This document shows positions 9,346 to 17,546 of a DNA stretch of 64,000 nt, one piece after another; the stretch's first letter is position 1; every line of letters starts with the position of its first letter. This stretch comes from Pseudovibrio exalbescens DSM 16456. Its GTDB lineage: Bacteria > Pseudomonadota > Alphaproteobacteria > Rhizobiales > Stappiaceae. The position numbers and the translations under genes were made by a program. Under the pieces are notes generated by a model. It worked only from the letters and a program-made list of their open reading frames with translations, was not told the DNA's origin and searched no databases. The stretch covers positions 398,649-462,648 of the forward strand of contig NZ_KE383918.1 of NCBI RefSeq assembly GCF_000422785.1, in the 5' to 3' direction.

Positions 9346-10080
9346 TTGAGCAGTAATAAAGAAGAAATCAAAAAGAACGCTCACCGGGATTTTCGTGATT
9401 CCAGTCCAATTAAACTAGAAAAACCGCGTCTATGGCAACGTATCCTTTTGTTTTTACGTTCAAATCGAGACATTGGCGACCCCAGAGCGGTCTCAGTCTA
9501 CCTGGATAACCGAGCGGCATTTCTGGTTCAAAAGGCCGTGATAGAATACACGCGGTTTCGAGCCGGGCGTCATTGGTCTGTTCTCTCCCAGGATGATGGG
9601 TTCGTAGACGCGTTGGAGCGCGCGCGCTGGGCGAACTATGCCATTGCGCTGGATTTTGTCGGGGAAATGGCTCTCAACTCTCTTCGTCGGAAGAGTAAGA
9701 GACCGGAACAGGAGATCGCCGGATTTCTCGGTCGTTGTACCGGTACCATCATGAAAAGTTATGCCGATATGACCGCGTTACCCTGCGAAGAATGGCGCAC
9801 TTTGACCAGCGCCTCCCGGTACCGCTTGCGAACTGCGGCATTAATGGGCCCCCGCCCCGTGCAAGAGATACCGGCAACGCGATTTTCCGAGTTTTTCGAA
9901 AATCTGCCCATTCACTGCAAGTTGGGAGGGCATGACGAACTGACCCTTTTGAACAGCATGCGCGTTCACTTGGGGCAAATGAACGATGAGTTCCGATGGC
10001 GCAGTGACTTGCCAGCACTTGATGCTTGCATGTGCGCCGCAGCGTCATTGCGTGGCGAAGAGCCTCCCTCTTCATCCTGA
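9346..10080 (+). CDS. Hypothetical protein divergent from the SSS-type kinase
   Basis: This 244-residue, predicted soluble and mostly helical protein has no motif I recognise. A conserved-looking core is DNRAAFLVQKAVIEYTRFRAG, followed by RARWANYAIALDFVGEMALN. I place the start at the TTG at 9346 because GGAGG (9335-9339) is ideally spaced; a GTG six bases earlier has no such site. It is transcribed away from the kinase gene from a shared 142-bp promoter region, which hints at a functional link. It is not an ordinary regulator or enzyme by inspection. Confidence 0.6.
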   Translation: MSSNKEEIKKNAHRDFRDSSPIKLEKPRLWQRILLFLRSNRDIGDPRAVSVYLDNRAAFLVQKAVIEYTRFRAGRHWSVLSQDDGFVDALERARWANYAIALDFVGEMALNSLRRKSKRPEQEIAGFLGRCTGTIMKSYADMTALPCEEWRTLTSASRYRLRTAALMGPRPVQEIPATRFSEFFENLPIHCKLGGHDELTLLNSMRVHLGQMNDEFRWRSDLPALDACMCAAASLRGEEPPSSS

Positions 10081-10237
10081 AGTCGATTGCTTGGGAGTGC
10101 TGAGAACGCTCGGTCGGTTGATTGAGAATATCGCAATTAAATAGGTCTTGATCCTAATTCGGTATCTTCCGTTTCTTGACGGATCGGCTAGGTTATGAAG
10201 CGAAAACAAGCCGGAACCAAGAAGGGGAGAATGGCCG

Positions 10238-11416
10238 ATGCTGCCATCTGATGTTGTGTTGAGCAAAGTACGTCCTGAAGCCTTGCGGGCACCTGAAAGT
10301 GGGATTGTTGAACTCGTCAACGCTGGCCGGGATAGAGAAGACCTGATCCCTCTGTGGGTAGGTGAGGGGGAGTTGCCAACACCCGCATTGATTTATCGGG
10401 ATGCCATCAAATCCCTCGAAGAGGGGGAGACATTTTACACCTATCAACGCGGGCTCCCCGTCCTGCGACACGCGTTGGCACAATACCACAGTGATCTTTA
10501 CGGACGCCCCTTCGATTCCGAGCGGTTCTTTGTCACCGGTTCAGGAATGCATGCCATACTCATGGCGTTGCAAGCCACTGTTTCAGCAGGTGAAAGTATC
10601 CTTGTTCCGAGTCCCGTCTGGCCTAATCTGGCGGCTTGTGCAGGAATTGCTGGGGTGGAACCGATTGCTGTGCCAATGCAGTTCTCAGAAGGCAAATGGA
10701 CCCTCGATATTCAGCGATTGAAGGATGCGCTGACACCTCACACACGGGCTCTCTTCATCAATTCGCCGTGCAACCCCACCGGCTGGGTGGCGACAGTAGA
10801 GCAACTGGCTGAACTGCGGTCCTTCGCCTTGGAGCATGGGCTCTGGGTCATTGCTGACGAGGTGTATGGGCGGTTTGTTTATGACGGGGCAACGCGCGCG
10901 CCATCGTTCTACGATGTGGCTGAGGATGATGACCCTATCCTTTACGTCAATACCTTTTCCAAGAACTGGGCCATGACCGGATGGCGAATCGGTTGGTTGT
11001 CCTGCCCTAAGGGCATGGGGCAGGTAGTGGAAAACCTTGTCCAGTATTCCACCTCTGGAACTGCGGCATTTATGCAGCGTGCGGCACTTGGAGCATTACA
11101 AAACGGAAATGAATTTCTTCAGCACCAAGTCATGCGGGCGGGTAAGGCGCGAGCCTTGCTATTGGAAGTTCTCGGCAGCCACTCAAGGATCCGCTTGTCA
11201 CGACCTGATGGCGCATTTTACCTGTTTTTCTCGATAGATGGTATTACCAATTCCCGTGAAGCAGCGTTCAAGATCCTCCATGAAACGGGGGTAGGGCTGG
11301 CGCCTGGAACCGCCTTCGGTGAGGGCGGAAAGCCCTTCTTTCGGTTATGCTTCGCCCGAGATATGGATCAGTTAAACGATGCATCAAGGCTACTTTGTCG
11401 CTGGATAGGTGATTGA
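10238..11416 (+). CDS. PLP-dependent class I/II aminotransferase
   Basis: This 392-residue fold-type I aminotransferase shows NSPCNPTGW, the Asp/Tyr block IADEVYGRFVYDG and the PLP-lysine block TFSKNWAMTGWRIGW. The C-terminal Arg in FRLCFARD should bind the substrate carboxylate. It belongs to the aspartate/aromatic aminotransferase subgroup, but the amino donor cannot be told. The ATG at 10238 follows AAGGGGAGA. It lies 93 bp before fixL in the same direction, and no terminator is seen between them. Confidence 0.85.
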   Translation: MLPSDVVLSKVRPEALRAPESGIVELVNAGRDREDLIPLWVGEGELPTPALIYRDAIKSLEEGETFYTYQRGLPVLRHALAQYHSDLYGRPFDSERFFVTGSGMHAILMALQATVSAGESILVPSPVWPNLAACAGIAGVEPIAVPMQFSEGKWTLDIQRLKDALTPHTRALFINSPCNPTGWVATVEQLAELRSFALEHGLWVIADEVYGRFVYDGATRAPSFYDVAEDDDPILYVNTFSKNWAMTGWRIGWLSCPKGMGQVVENLVQYSTSGTAAFMQRAALGALQNGNEFLQHQVMRAGKARALLLEVLGSHSRIRLSRPDGAFYLFFSIDGITNSREAAFKILHETGVGLAPGTAFGEGGKPFFRLCFARDMDQLNDASRLLCRWIGD

Positions 11417-11509
11417 CCGGAGACTCCGCTTGGGGTAGCTGGTAGTCAAAATACCCATCCACCTTTGGCGTAAGTCAAAGGACGCAGACCGTATTTAAGG
11501 AACTCGATC

Positions 11510-12601
11510 ATGGATTCAAGTGCGCGTCTTGACAGCGTACTCGACACAGCAGCCGATGGCATTGTTGTTACAGACAAGGTCGGCAAAATCCTGCTCTTCA
11601 ACAAGGCATGCGAAAAGATTTTTGGCTACACACGTGATGAAGCGGTGGGTCAAAACGTCAGCATCCTTATGGGCGCAAAGGATGCGGCTGCTCATCATCA
11701 GTACATGCAGCGATACCTTGATACCGGCGAGCGGCGGATAATCGGGATTGGTCGCGAGGTCAACGGACAACACAAGGACGGAACGCCGATCCCGCTGGAT
11801 CTTTCCGTGGGCGAGGCAAAAACTGAGGACGATCACCAATTTATCGGGATCGTGCGAGATCTGCGGTCCAAGAAAGAGATCGAAGCACGCCTGAGCGAAT
11901 TGCAGGCCAATTTGGTCAAGATGACTCGTGTTAATGCGTTGGATGAAATGGGTGCGGCGATCGCACATGAAGTCAACCAACCGCTCACGGCCATAATGTT
12001 GTATCTTCAAACGGCATCACGCCGTGCTCGTACCTCCGATAGCCCTGATCCGCAGCTGATCAAGCTGATGGAAAAGACGGTAGTCGAGGCGGAGCGCGCC
12101 AGCAAGATCATCCAGCGGATGCGGAACTTCGTCGAGAAGCAGGATTTGCGTCGGCAAGATGAAACGCTCGCCACCGTCATTGATGAGTGCATCGAACTCG
12201 TCAGCGTCGGTATCGACGTGGAAGACGTTGAAATTACGTCAACCTTTAAAGACTATACCTATAAAGCAAATATTGATGGTGTTCAGGTTCAACAGATCCT
12301 TGTGAACCTGATGCGCAACGCAGCGCAGGCCGTGGCAAATTCAACGGTCAAGCGAGTACTCGTCGACGTGGAAGTAACGCAAGACAATTTGTTCATTCGC
12401 GTTTCCGACACAGGTCCCGGCCTGAGCCAAGAAGCAATAGACGGCTTGTTTAAGGCCTTTTCTGGGACAAAGCGGCGCGGTCTGGGCGTGGGACTTGCGA
12501 TTTCGCGCAGTATAGCGCAGAACCACGGTGGGGATTTGTTTGTAGAGCCGAAGGAAGAGGGCAAGGGTGCCACTTTCGTTCTTCGGCTTCCGTCAAAGTA
12601 A
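11510..12601 (+). CDS. fixL: FixL oxygen-sensing histidine kinase (haem-PAS)
   Basis: This 363-residue soluble kinase lacks transmembrane helices. Residues 1-118 form a haem-PAS domain. Aligned from memory with Bradyrhizobium FixL, the proximal haem His200 corresponds to His62 (AHHQYMQRY), Arg206 to Arg68, and the O2-signalling Arg220 to Arg82 (IIGIGR). The position of His214 is Arg76. The DHp His is His153 in AIAHEVNQPLTAI; the N box QQILVNLMRNAAQ and the DTGPGLS and GLGVGLAIS boxes follow. Loss of O2 should raise autophosphorylation and transfer to FixJ. AAGGA precedes the ATG. fixJ follows 63 bp downstream. Confidence 0.93.
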   Translation: MDSSARLDSVLDTAADGIVVTDKVGKILLFNKACEKIFGYTRDEAVGQNVSILMGAKDAAAHHQYMQRYLDTGERRIIGIGREVNGQHKDGTPIPLDLSVGEAKTEDDHQFIGIVRDLRSKKEIEARLSELQANLVKMTRVNALDEMGAAIAHEVNQPLTAIMLYLQTASRRARTSDSPDPQLIKLMEKTVVEAERASKIIQRMRNFVEKQDLRRQDETLATVIDECIELVSVGIDVEDVEITSTFKDYTYKANIDGVQVQQILVNLMRNAAQAVANSTVKRVLVDVEVTQDNLFIRVSDTGPGLSQEAIDGLFKAFSGTKRRGLGVGLAISRSIAQNHGGDLFVEPKEEGKGATFVLRLPSK

Positions 12602-12664
12602 CCGGAGCCAGTGTTAAGAATTACTGGCCGTAACTAAAGACATAAGAAGTGAAGGACCAAAGTG

Positions 12665-13276
12665 ATGACGTCTGCACCGTCTGTGATCCATATCGTTGAC
12701 GACGATCCCGCGGTTCGCGACGCTCTCTCGTTGCTTTTCGAAACCGAAGGCTTCGAAGTCGGAGCTTATGCAAACGCTGAAGAATTCCTGACAGCGGTTG
12801 AGGAGACAATGCCAAGCTGCGTTCTCCTTGACGTGCATATGCCTGGGCGTTCCGGAATTGATATTCTGAAATCCTTGAATGCGGAAAAGTTTGAAGCTCC
12901 GATCTTCATCATCTCCGGTCAGGGGGACATCCCCATGGCTGTTGAGGCGATCAAGCATGGCGCTTACGACTTCATCGAGAAGCCTTTCGATGTGGATGCG
13001 ATCATCTCCCGTGTCCGTGAAGCGATCGCTGCTCAGTCTCGTGCTGGTGCCCATGGCCAGTTTAACTTCCCGGGCGCTGAAAATCTCACGCCACGTGAAC
13101 GTCAGGTGCTGACAGAGATTACCGCTGGTTCTTCCAACAAGGAAGCGGGGCGTAACCTCAAGATCTCGCCACGTACGGTTGAAGTTCACCGGGCGCGCAT
13201 CATGGAAAAGCTTGGTGCTCGTAATGCGGCAGATCTCGTACGCATCGTACTGACAGGCGAGCCTCCTGCGCATTAA
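12665..13276 (+). CDS. fixJ: FixJ response regulator
   Basis: A 203-residue receiver plus LuxR-HTH protein. The acidic pocket is DDD at 12-14, the acceptor Asp56 is in CVLLDVHMPG, the conserved Lys is in DFIEKPF, and the HTH (about 140-200) has LTPRERQVL and SPRTVEVHRARIMEKL. In rhizobia and Caulobacter phospho-FixJ activates fixK, and the same is expected here because fixK lies 0.8 kb downstream. The start is either the ATG at 12665 or the GTG just before it; AAGGA is upstream of both. Confidence 0.93.
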   Translation: MTSAPSVIHIVDDDPAVRDALSLLFETEGFEVGAYANAEEFLTAVEETMPSCVLLDVHMPGRSGIDILKSLNAEKFEAPIFIISGQGDIPMAVEAIKHGAYDFIEKPFDVDAIISRVREAIAAQSRAGAHGQFNFPGAENLTPRERQVLTEITAGSSNKEAGRNLKISPRTVEVHRARIMEKLGARNAADLVRIVLTGEPPAH

Positions 13277-13370
13277 TACCGATGTAGATTTACTTAAATC
13301 CCATCAAATAAAAGTGCGTGATCATCCTTCTTTGGGTAATTACGCACTACACCAATGTCTGTATTGTCTA

Positions 13371-13400
13371 TACTGCTATAGAGCTTTAACTATAGCAGTA
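13371..13400. promoter_or_regulatory. 11-bp perfect dyad between fixJ and the single-domain receiver
   Basis: TACTGCTATAG (13371-13381) and its exact reverse complement (13390-13400) flank an 8-base spacer. No T-run follows, so it is not a standard terminator. It lies 53 bp before the GTG of the receiver gene and could be an operator or a mRNA hairpin that sets fixJ expression. Confidence 0.5.
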
Positions 13401-13453
13401 AGCTTGCATGTCTGAAAAAGCATGCCAACCGACCTGAAGACTTGGTGTTTTGA

Positions 13454-13795
13454 GTGATTTACGTCATCGAAGACGATCCCTCAGTTCGTGATGCAATATG
13501 TTGCCTCTTTGAAGAGCTGGGACTACGGACGAAAACCTACATTGATGGCGAATCTTTTCTTGAGGGTGTTTCCCCCAAGCAGTCAGATATTGTGTTCGTG
13601 GATCTTGCCTTGCCTGGTATGAACGGCATTGACCTCATTCGCAGGTTATCCGCAGTTACGTATCCGCCACAAATTGTCGCAATGACAGGCCTGCCTCGCC
13701 GCGATCTAGATCAAATCTTTCCTGCTGGAAACAAGCCGTGTATTGTACGTAAGCCTCTGGAAGAAAAGAGCTTATTGCAATTTGTTCCGGCTTGA
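13454..13795 (+). CDS. Single-domain receiver protein in the FixT position
   Basis: This 113-residue protein is a bare receiver with no output domain. It has EDD at 6-8, acceptor Asp50 in IVFVDLALPGMNG, Thr78 and Lys100. It resembles the FixJ receiver. It lies between fixJ and fixK, the neighbourhood in which Caulobacter keeps fixT, a single-domain receiver that inhibits FixL. Three cysteines are present (16, 17, 96); I cannot say whether they bind a metal cluster as reported for Caulobacter FixT. The GTG start has a weak ribosome-binding site. A phosphate sink for FixL is the alternative. Confidence 0.8.
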   Translation: MIYVIEDDPSVRDAICCLFEELGLRTKTYIDGESFLEGVSPKQSDIVFVDLALPGMNGIDLIRRLSAVTYPPQIVAMTGLPRRDLDQIFPAGNKPCIVRKPLEEKSLLQFVPA

Positions 13796-13829
13796 ATGAA
13801 CTCGCCTGTTCTTTGTTTCAAATCAAAAA

Positions 13830-13976
13830 ATGTGGTTTGGTGGCCCGCTGTTACGTGCTCTTGCGGATTTTGACATTGCAATTTGCCACGTACTTCTGCA
13901 ATTCATGCTCGTAACGGACGCCATGACGATATTGACGGGTATTGTCTGGCTGTATTTCGAAGGCAAAACCGGATAA
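13830..13976 (+). CDS. Possible 48-residue leader ORF upstream of fixK
   Basis: An ATG frame of 48 codons with a hydrophobic middle (HVLLQFMLVTDAMTILTGIV) fills the interval before fixK. There is no ribosome-binding site, so it may be chance. Its upstream flank contains TTGTT-TCAA-ATCAA (13813-13826), one mismatch from a FixK box. Confidence 0.2.
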   Translation: MWFGGPLLRALADFDIAICHVLLQFMLVTDAMTILTGIVWLYFEGKTG

Positions 13977-14042
13977 CATATATTTCCGATATTGCATTTC
14001 GAGGTATGCAAAGCACCTGACTACCGGGTGCGAGGAGGGACT

Positions 14043-14762
14043 ATGGAACGGGTTATAGCTAGTGGATCTTGTGTAGCCGATGGTGCAGCTTCCTTGACCG
14101 AACTTGATAACGAAATGCACCGCGAATCCGGTTCCAAAAGTTCTTCCGGACGCAAGCATCGCCTCAGTGCCCATGAAGTCCTCTTCTATGAAGGTGATAG
14201 AGCCGATCGGATTTATGAAGTTCTGGACGGTGTAATGATGCTGTACAAACTTCTGCCGGATGGACGACGCCAGGTAGTCTATGTGCTGCGCGCCGGCGAC
14301 ATGTTGGGCTTTACCAACCATGATACCTTCGATTGCACCGCGGAAGCGCTGACTGCGGTTGAGCTGCAAGTTTATGAAACTCGTGAAGTGGCAACTTCAC
14401 CACTCCTGCAACACTACGTGAACCGTTGCTTGCTGTCCCAGATGGAACACTTGCACGAACACACGGTCCTGCTCGGTCGGAAGTCGGCAATGGAGCGCGT
14501 TGCGACGTTTTTGATGAGCTTGGTGCCCGACAGGGGCGGGGCGAATTGTGCGGGACCGGCAAATCGAGATGCGCCTGATATGCGCTCGGTCGTGCTTTCA
14601 ATGACGCGCCAAGAGATTGCAGATTATCTCGGCCTCACGATTGAAACCGTTAGCCGTGTTATCTCACAGTTGAAGCGCAAAGGCCTGATCAAGGTCGAAA
14701 AACAGGACAGCATTCACATTCAGAATGTATGTGGCATCTGTCAGTTGACGGGCATGCATTAA
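14043..14762 (+). CDS. fixK: FixK, Crp/Fnr-family transcriptional activator
   Basis: This 239-residue protein has a cyclic-nucleotide-binding-type beta-roll (about 40-130) and a C-terminal winged HTH with SMTRQEIADYLGLTIETVSR (about 185-204). The ETVSR recognition helix predicts TTGAT half-sites. There is no N-terminal cysteine cluster of the FNR type, so it is a FixK rather than an O2-sensing FnrL, and its activity should follow from FixJ-driven expression. AGGAGG five bases before the ATG at 14043 fixes the start. Predicted targets in the window are hemN and ccoN. Confidence 0.9.
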   Translation: MERVIASGSCVADGAASLTELDNEMHRESGSKSSSGRKHRLSAHEVLFYEGDRADRIYEVLDGVMMLYKLLPDGRRQVVYVLRAGDMLGFTNHDTFDCTAEALTAVELQVYETREVATSPLLQHYVNRCLLSQMEHLHEHTVLLGRKSAMERVATFLMSLVPDRGGANCAGPANRDAPDMRSVVLSMTRQEIADYLGLTIETVSRVISQLKRKGLIKVEKQDSIHIQNVCGICQLTGMH

Positions 14763-14792
14763 ATGATGTCCATGCCCTTGTCTATGGATCTG

Positions 14793-16142
14793 CTATACGG
14801 CTACTGAGTGCCGCGCAGTCGAAACGTGAAGATATGCGTCAAATGCTGCGGCGATAACCCGGACATAACGCTCACCAACATCTGTGACTTTAACACGGTC
14901 ACCAGAAATCGTGACCAAGCCATCCTCGGCAAGCGGATTTAGGCGCTCAAAGCAGTCCACAAATGATGACAGGGGTACACCGTAGTGAGCGGAGGCTTCG
15001 GCTATGTCAACGTTATAAGCAGTCATCAGACGTTCAATGATGTGGGCTCTGCAAAGATCATCTGCAGATACAGCGATACCCTTTTTGATGGGTAGGTGAT
15101 CCTGTTCAACTTGCCGTGTCCACTCGCGGGTTTCATGTGTGTTCTGAACATAGCCCATAGGCAAGAATCCGATCGAACTTGGACCAAAACCGATGAGCGT
15201 GTTGGCCTTGTCGGTTGTGTAGCCTTGGAAGTTTCGGCGTAAAGTCCCTTCATGAAGAGCGATAGCCATGCTGTCGTCAGGCAGTGCAAAATGGTCCAAC
15301 CCGATCGCGGTGTAGCCTGCATCAATGAGAGCACTGCGTGCCACATCAGACAGTGCAATGCGGGCTGATGCGTCTGGCAGAGCTGTTTCCTCAATGAGTT
15401 GCTGGTGTTTTTTGAACCAGGGCACATGGGCATAGCCGAACAGGGCGATGCGGCCCGGTGCGAGCTTTCGAGTAAGCGCCACCGTTTGCGAGAGTGTCTC
15501 CGGGGTTTGGTGGGGGAGGCCGTACATCAAATCGAAGTTGATTTCGGTGATACCCACATCGCGCAGCGCATGACAGGCCATTTCTACGCATTCGAAGGAT
15601 TGAACCCGGCCGATCGCTTGTTGCACTGCATGATCAAAGTCCTGAACTCCCAAAGATGCACGGTTGATACCGCCCATGGTCAAGGTCTGCGCCAGATAGG
15701 GGGTGACCGTCCGAGGGTCAAGCTCAATGGCGTGCTCAAGATCGTCGGTAAAGTGGAAGGCTTCTTGCAGCTGATTCAGAATGCTCAAAAACGCGTCGCG
15801 CGGAAGGAGGCTCGGCGTACCCCCGCCCCAATGGATATGCTGTACCGGCCTGTTGCACCCGAGGTGGTCTACCACAAGGGCAATTTCGCGTTGTAGTGTT
15901 TCTGCAAACGCGACGACAGGTGCAATCTTCTTTGTCGCCTTCGTGTTACACCCGCAGTAGTGGCACATTTCCTGACAGAAAGGCACATGCAGATACAGCG
16001 ATAGAGGCTGGCCTGATGGTATGGCTTTGAGCCAGGCGCCGTAATCCTCTGCAGTCACCTCCTCGGAAAAGTGAGGTGCCGTTGGGTACGAGGTGTAACG
16101 AGGGACGCTGAGAGTTGCGTAGCGTAATTCGAGCGAAGTCAT
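14793..16142 (-). CDS. hemN: Oxygen-independent coproporphyrinogen III oxidase (HemN)
   Basis: A 449-residue radical SAM enzyme. The N-terminus VPRYTSYPTAPHFS is typical, the 4Fe-4S motif is CQEMCHYCGC (CxxxCxxC plus a following Cys), and HIHWGGGTPS-like and FGPSSIGFL blocks follow. It decarboxylates coproporphyrinogen III to protoporphyrinogen IX without O2 and so feeds haem to the cbb3 oxidase. The ATG at 16142 matches the family start but has no ribosome-binding site. A perfect FixK box centred 40 bp upstream implies that transcription starts at or near this ATG. It is convergent with fixK. Confidence 0.93.
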   Translation of the reverse strand: MTSLELRYATLSVPRYTSYPTAPHFSEEVTAEDYGAWLKAIPSGQPLSLYLHVPFCQEMCHYCGCNTKATKKIAPVVAFAETLQREIALVVDHLGCNRPVQHIHWGGGTPSLLPRDAFLSILNQLQEAFHFTDDLEHAIELDPRTVTPYLAQTLTMGGINRASLGVQDFDHAVQQAIGRVQSFECVEMACHALRDVGITEINFDLMYGLPHQTPETLSQTVALTRKLAPGRIALFGYAHVPWFKKHQQLIEETALPDASARIALSDVARSALIDAGYTAIGLDHFALPDDSMAIALHEGTLRRNFQGYTTDKANTLIGFGPSSIGFLPMGYVQNTHETREWTRQVEQDHLPIKKGIAVSADDLCRAHIIERLMTAYNVDIAEASAHYGVPLSSFVDCFERLNPLAEDGLVTISGDRVKVTDVGERYVRVIAAAFDAYLHVSTARHSVAV

Positions 16143-16175
16143 ATCGGTAAAATACGCAGAACGATTTTTATAACT

Positions 16176-16189
16176 TTGATCCTTATCAA
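16176..16189 (-). promoter_or_regulatory. FixK/FNR box upstream of hemN
   Basis: TTGAT-CCTT-ATCAA is a perfect 14-bp FNR/FixK palindrome. In a class II promoter centred at -41.5, the start point falls on the hemN ATG; TATTTT at 16154-16149 (minus strand) is a fitting -10. The box lies 117 bp from the divergent abrB-like gene and could also act there. Confidence 0.85.
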
Positions 16190-16305
16190 GCCATGTCAAA
16201 TTTCGTAGATTGGAACGGCTCTATTCCCGTCTGCCTCGCGGTCACCTGAAAGCACTGAATCCTATCTCTTGGCCGTGTCGTTTCTTCGTTATTTTCTGAG
16301 AGGCT

Positions 16306-17376
16306 ATGCATTTCATGACGCTGAACTGGAATCTTCAGGGCGGTGCTGCCGTCCGTACACTTGTAACGCTATTGATTGCAGCGAGCGGCGGGGCTTTTTT
16401 TGACCGCTTGGGATTACCTGCTCCGTATCTGTCAGGAGGTATGATTGCTGTTGCGGCAGCCGCGTTTGCTGGTGTACCCGTTCAGTTTCCTGAAGTGTTG
16501 AAAAAACTGGCCATGATCGTTTTGGGTATCTCGATGGGCTCGGGTGTCACGCCTGAGGCGTTCGACCGTATTGGTGCGTGGCCAATAACAATCGCGCTCA
16601 TTGCGCCAGTCATGATCGTCATGACCACTTCGGCCTATGGTTTTCTGCATGGCGTTTGTCGCTGGCGCCGATCCGACGCTTTCTTTTCCGCTATCCCCGG
16701 TACTTTGGGTCTTGTGGCTGTTCTTGCCGAAGAAAAGAATGCCGACTTGCCGCGAATTATGACAGTTCAGGTTTTTCGCCTCTTTGTTTTGCTAGCGTTT
16801 CTGCCAACTCTCCTCGTGGCGACGTCACCTGAGCATGCTGCCGGTTTGGCCTCGGAGATTCCCTATTCTACCCCTTTGCAAATGCTTGCGCTGATCGTTG
16901 TCTGCGTTCCGGCTTCCCTTCTGGCGCACAAGGTCGGTGTGCCGGCCGGTTTGCTGACTGGTGGCTTTATTGTCAGTTCGGTTTTGAATGTCACGTCGAC
17001 CGTTCCTGTGCATTTGCCGGCTGTGGTGGAGGTGCCCGTTTTCATGTTTTTTGGTGCCATGATAGGCGCGCGGTTTGGGGCGACATCATTCAGGCAGATC
17101 GTCAGCTGGCTACGCATGTCGCTTGGGTCATTCATGATTGTGTTCGCCGTGTGCGTTGCAATTTCTGCATTGGTCTCGGCCGTATCCAACATCAGTTTCG
17201 GTCAGCTCGTGCTGGCTTATTCTCCGGGAGGGTTGGAAGTGATGACCCTGCTGGCTTTCCAGCTTGATCTGGATCCGGCGTTTGTCGCCACGCACCAGAT
17301 CTTGCGCTACGTAGGTATGCTCTTTGTTCTGCCCTTTGCGTCGCGCTTGGTGTTAGGGCCTACGCCAAAAGTATAG
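16306..17376 (+). CDS. AbrB-family integral membrane protein
   Basis: This 356-residue protein has about ten hydrophobic segments with the internal duplication of the AbrB membrane family (TIGR03082). The repeats begin near GLPAPYLSGGMIAV and GVPAGLLTGGFIVS, and each is followed by a VLGISMGSG- or MIGARFG-type glycine segment. Members have been linked loosely to ammonia monooxygenase regulation, but the transported substrate is unknown. GAGAGGC precedes the ATG. It sits between hemN and ccoN within the micro-oxic island, which may or may not be functional. Confidence 0.8.
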   Translation: MHFMTLNWNLQGGAAVRTLVTLLIAASGGAFFDRLGLPAPYLSGGMIAVAAAAFAGVPVQFPEVLKKLAMIVLGISMGSGVTPEAFDRIGAWPITIALIAPVMIVMTTSAYGFLHGVCRWRRSDAFFSAIPGTLGLVAVLAEEKNADLPRIMTVQVFRLFVLLAFLPTLLVATSPEHAAGLASEIPYSTPLQMLALIVVCVPASLLAHKVGVPAGLLTGGFIVSSVLNVTSTVPVHLPAVVEVPVFMFFGAMIGARFGATSFRQIVSWLRMSLGSFMIVFAVCVAISALVSAVSNISFGQLVLAYSPGGLEVMTLLAFQLDLDPAFVATHQILRYVGMLFVLPFASRLVLGPTPKV

Positions 17377-17453
17377 GTTTTAGCCCTTAGTCGCATTCCA
17401 TCTCGGGATAATTTGGATTTAGAGCAATTTTATCTTAGTGCACAGGCCGGTTT

Positions 17454-17467
17454 TTGATTTTGATCAA
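17454..17467 (+). promoter_or_regulatory. FixK/FNR box upstream of ccoN
   Basis: TTGAT-TTTG-ATCAA is a perfect box. A -10-like TAATTA lies 23 bp after its end (17490-17495), so transcription should start near 17502, leaving a leader of about 45 bases before the ccoN ATG. This is textbook class II spacing. Confidence 0.9.
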
Positions 17468-17546
17468 GGGATGGACATACGCCTGTAACTAATTATACCG
17501 AGAGATTCTGAATCTAGGTTTTGTCACAGTCGATGGGGCTAACATC

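Noticed and set aside
11465..11478. TTGGC-GTAA-GTCAA upstream of fixL as a FixK box
   Set aside because: Both half-sites deviate, and activation geometry would put the start point inside fixL beyond its ribosome-binding site.
13813..13826. TTGTT-TCAA-ATCAA upstream of fixK as an autoregulatory FixK box
   Set aside because: One mismatch in a key half-site base, no matching -10, and more than 200 bp from the fixK start; kept only as a remark.
14043..14762. O2-sensing FNR/FnrL
   Set aside because: No N-terminal cysteine cluster for a 4Fe-4S centre; placement after fixLJ points to FixK.
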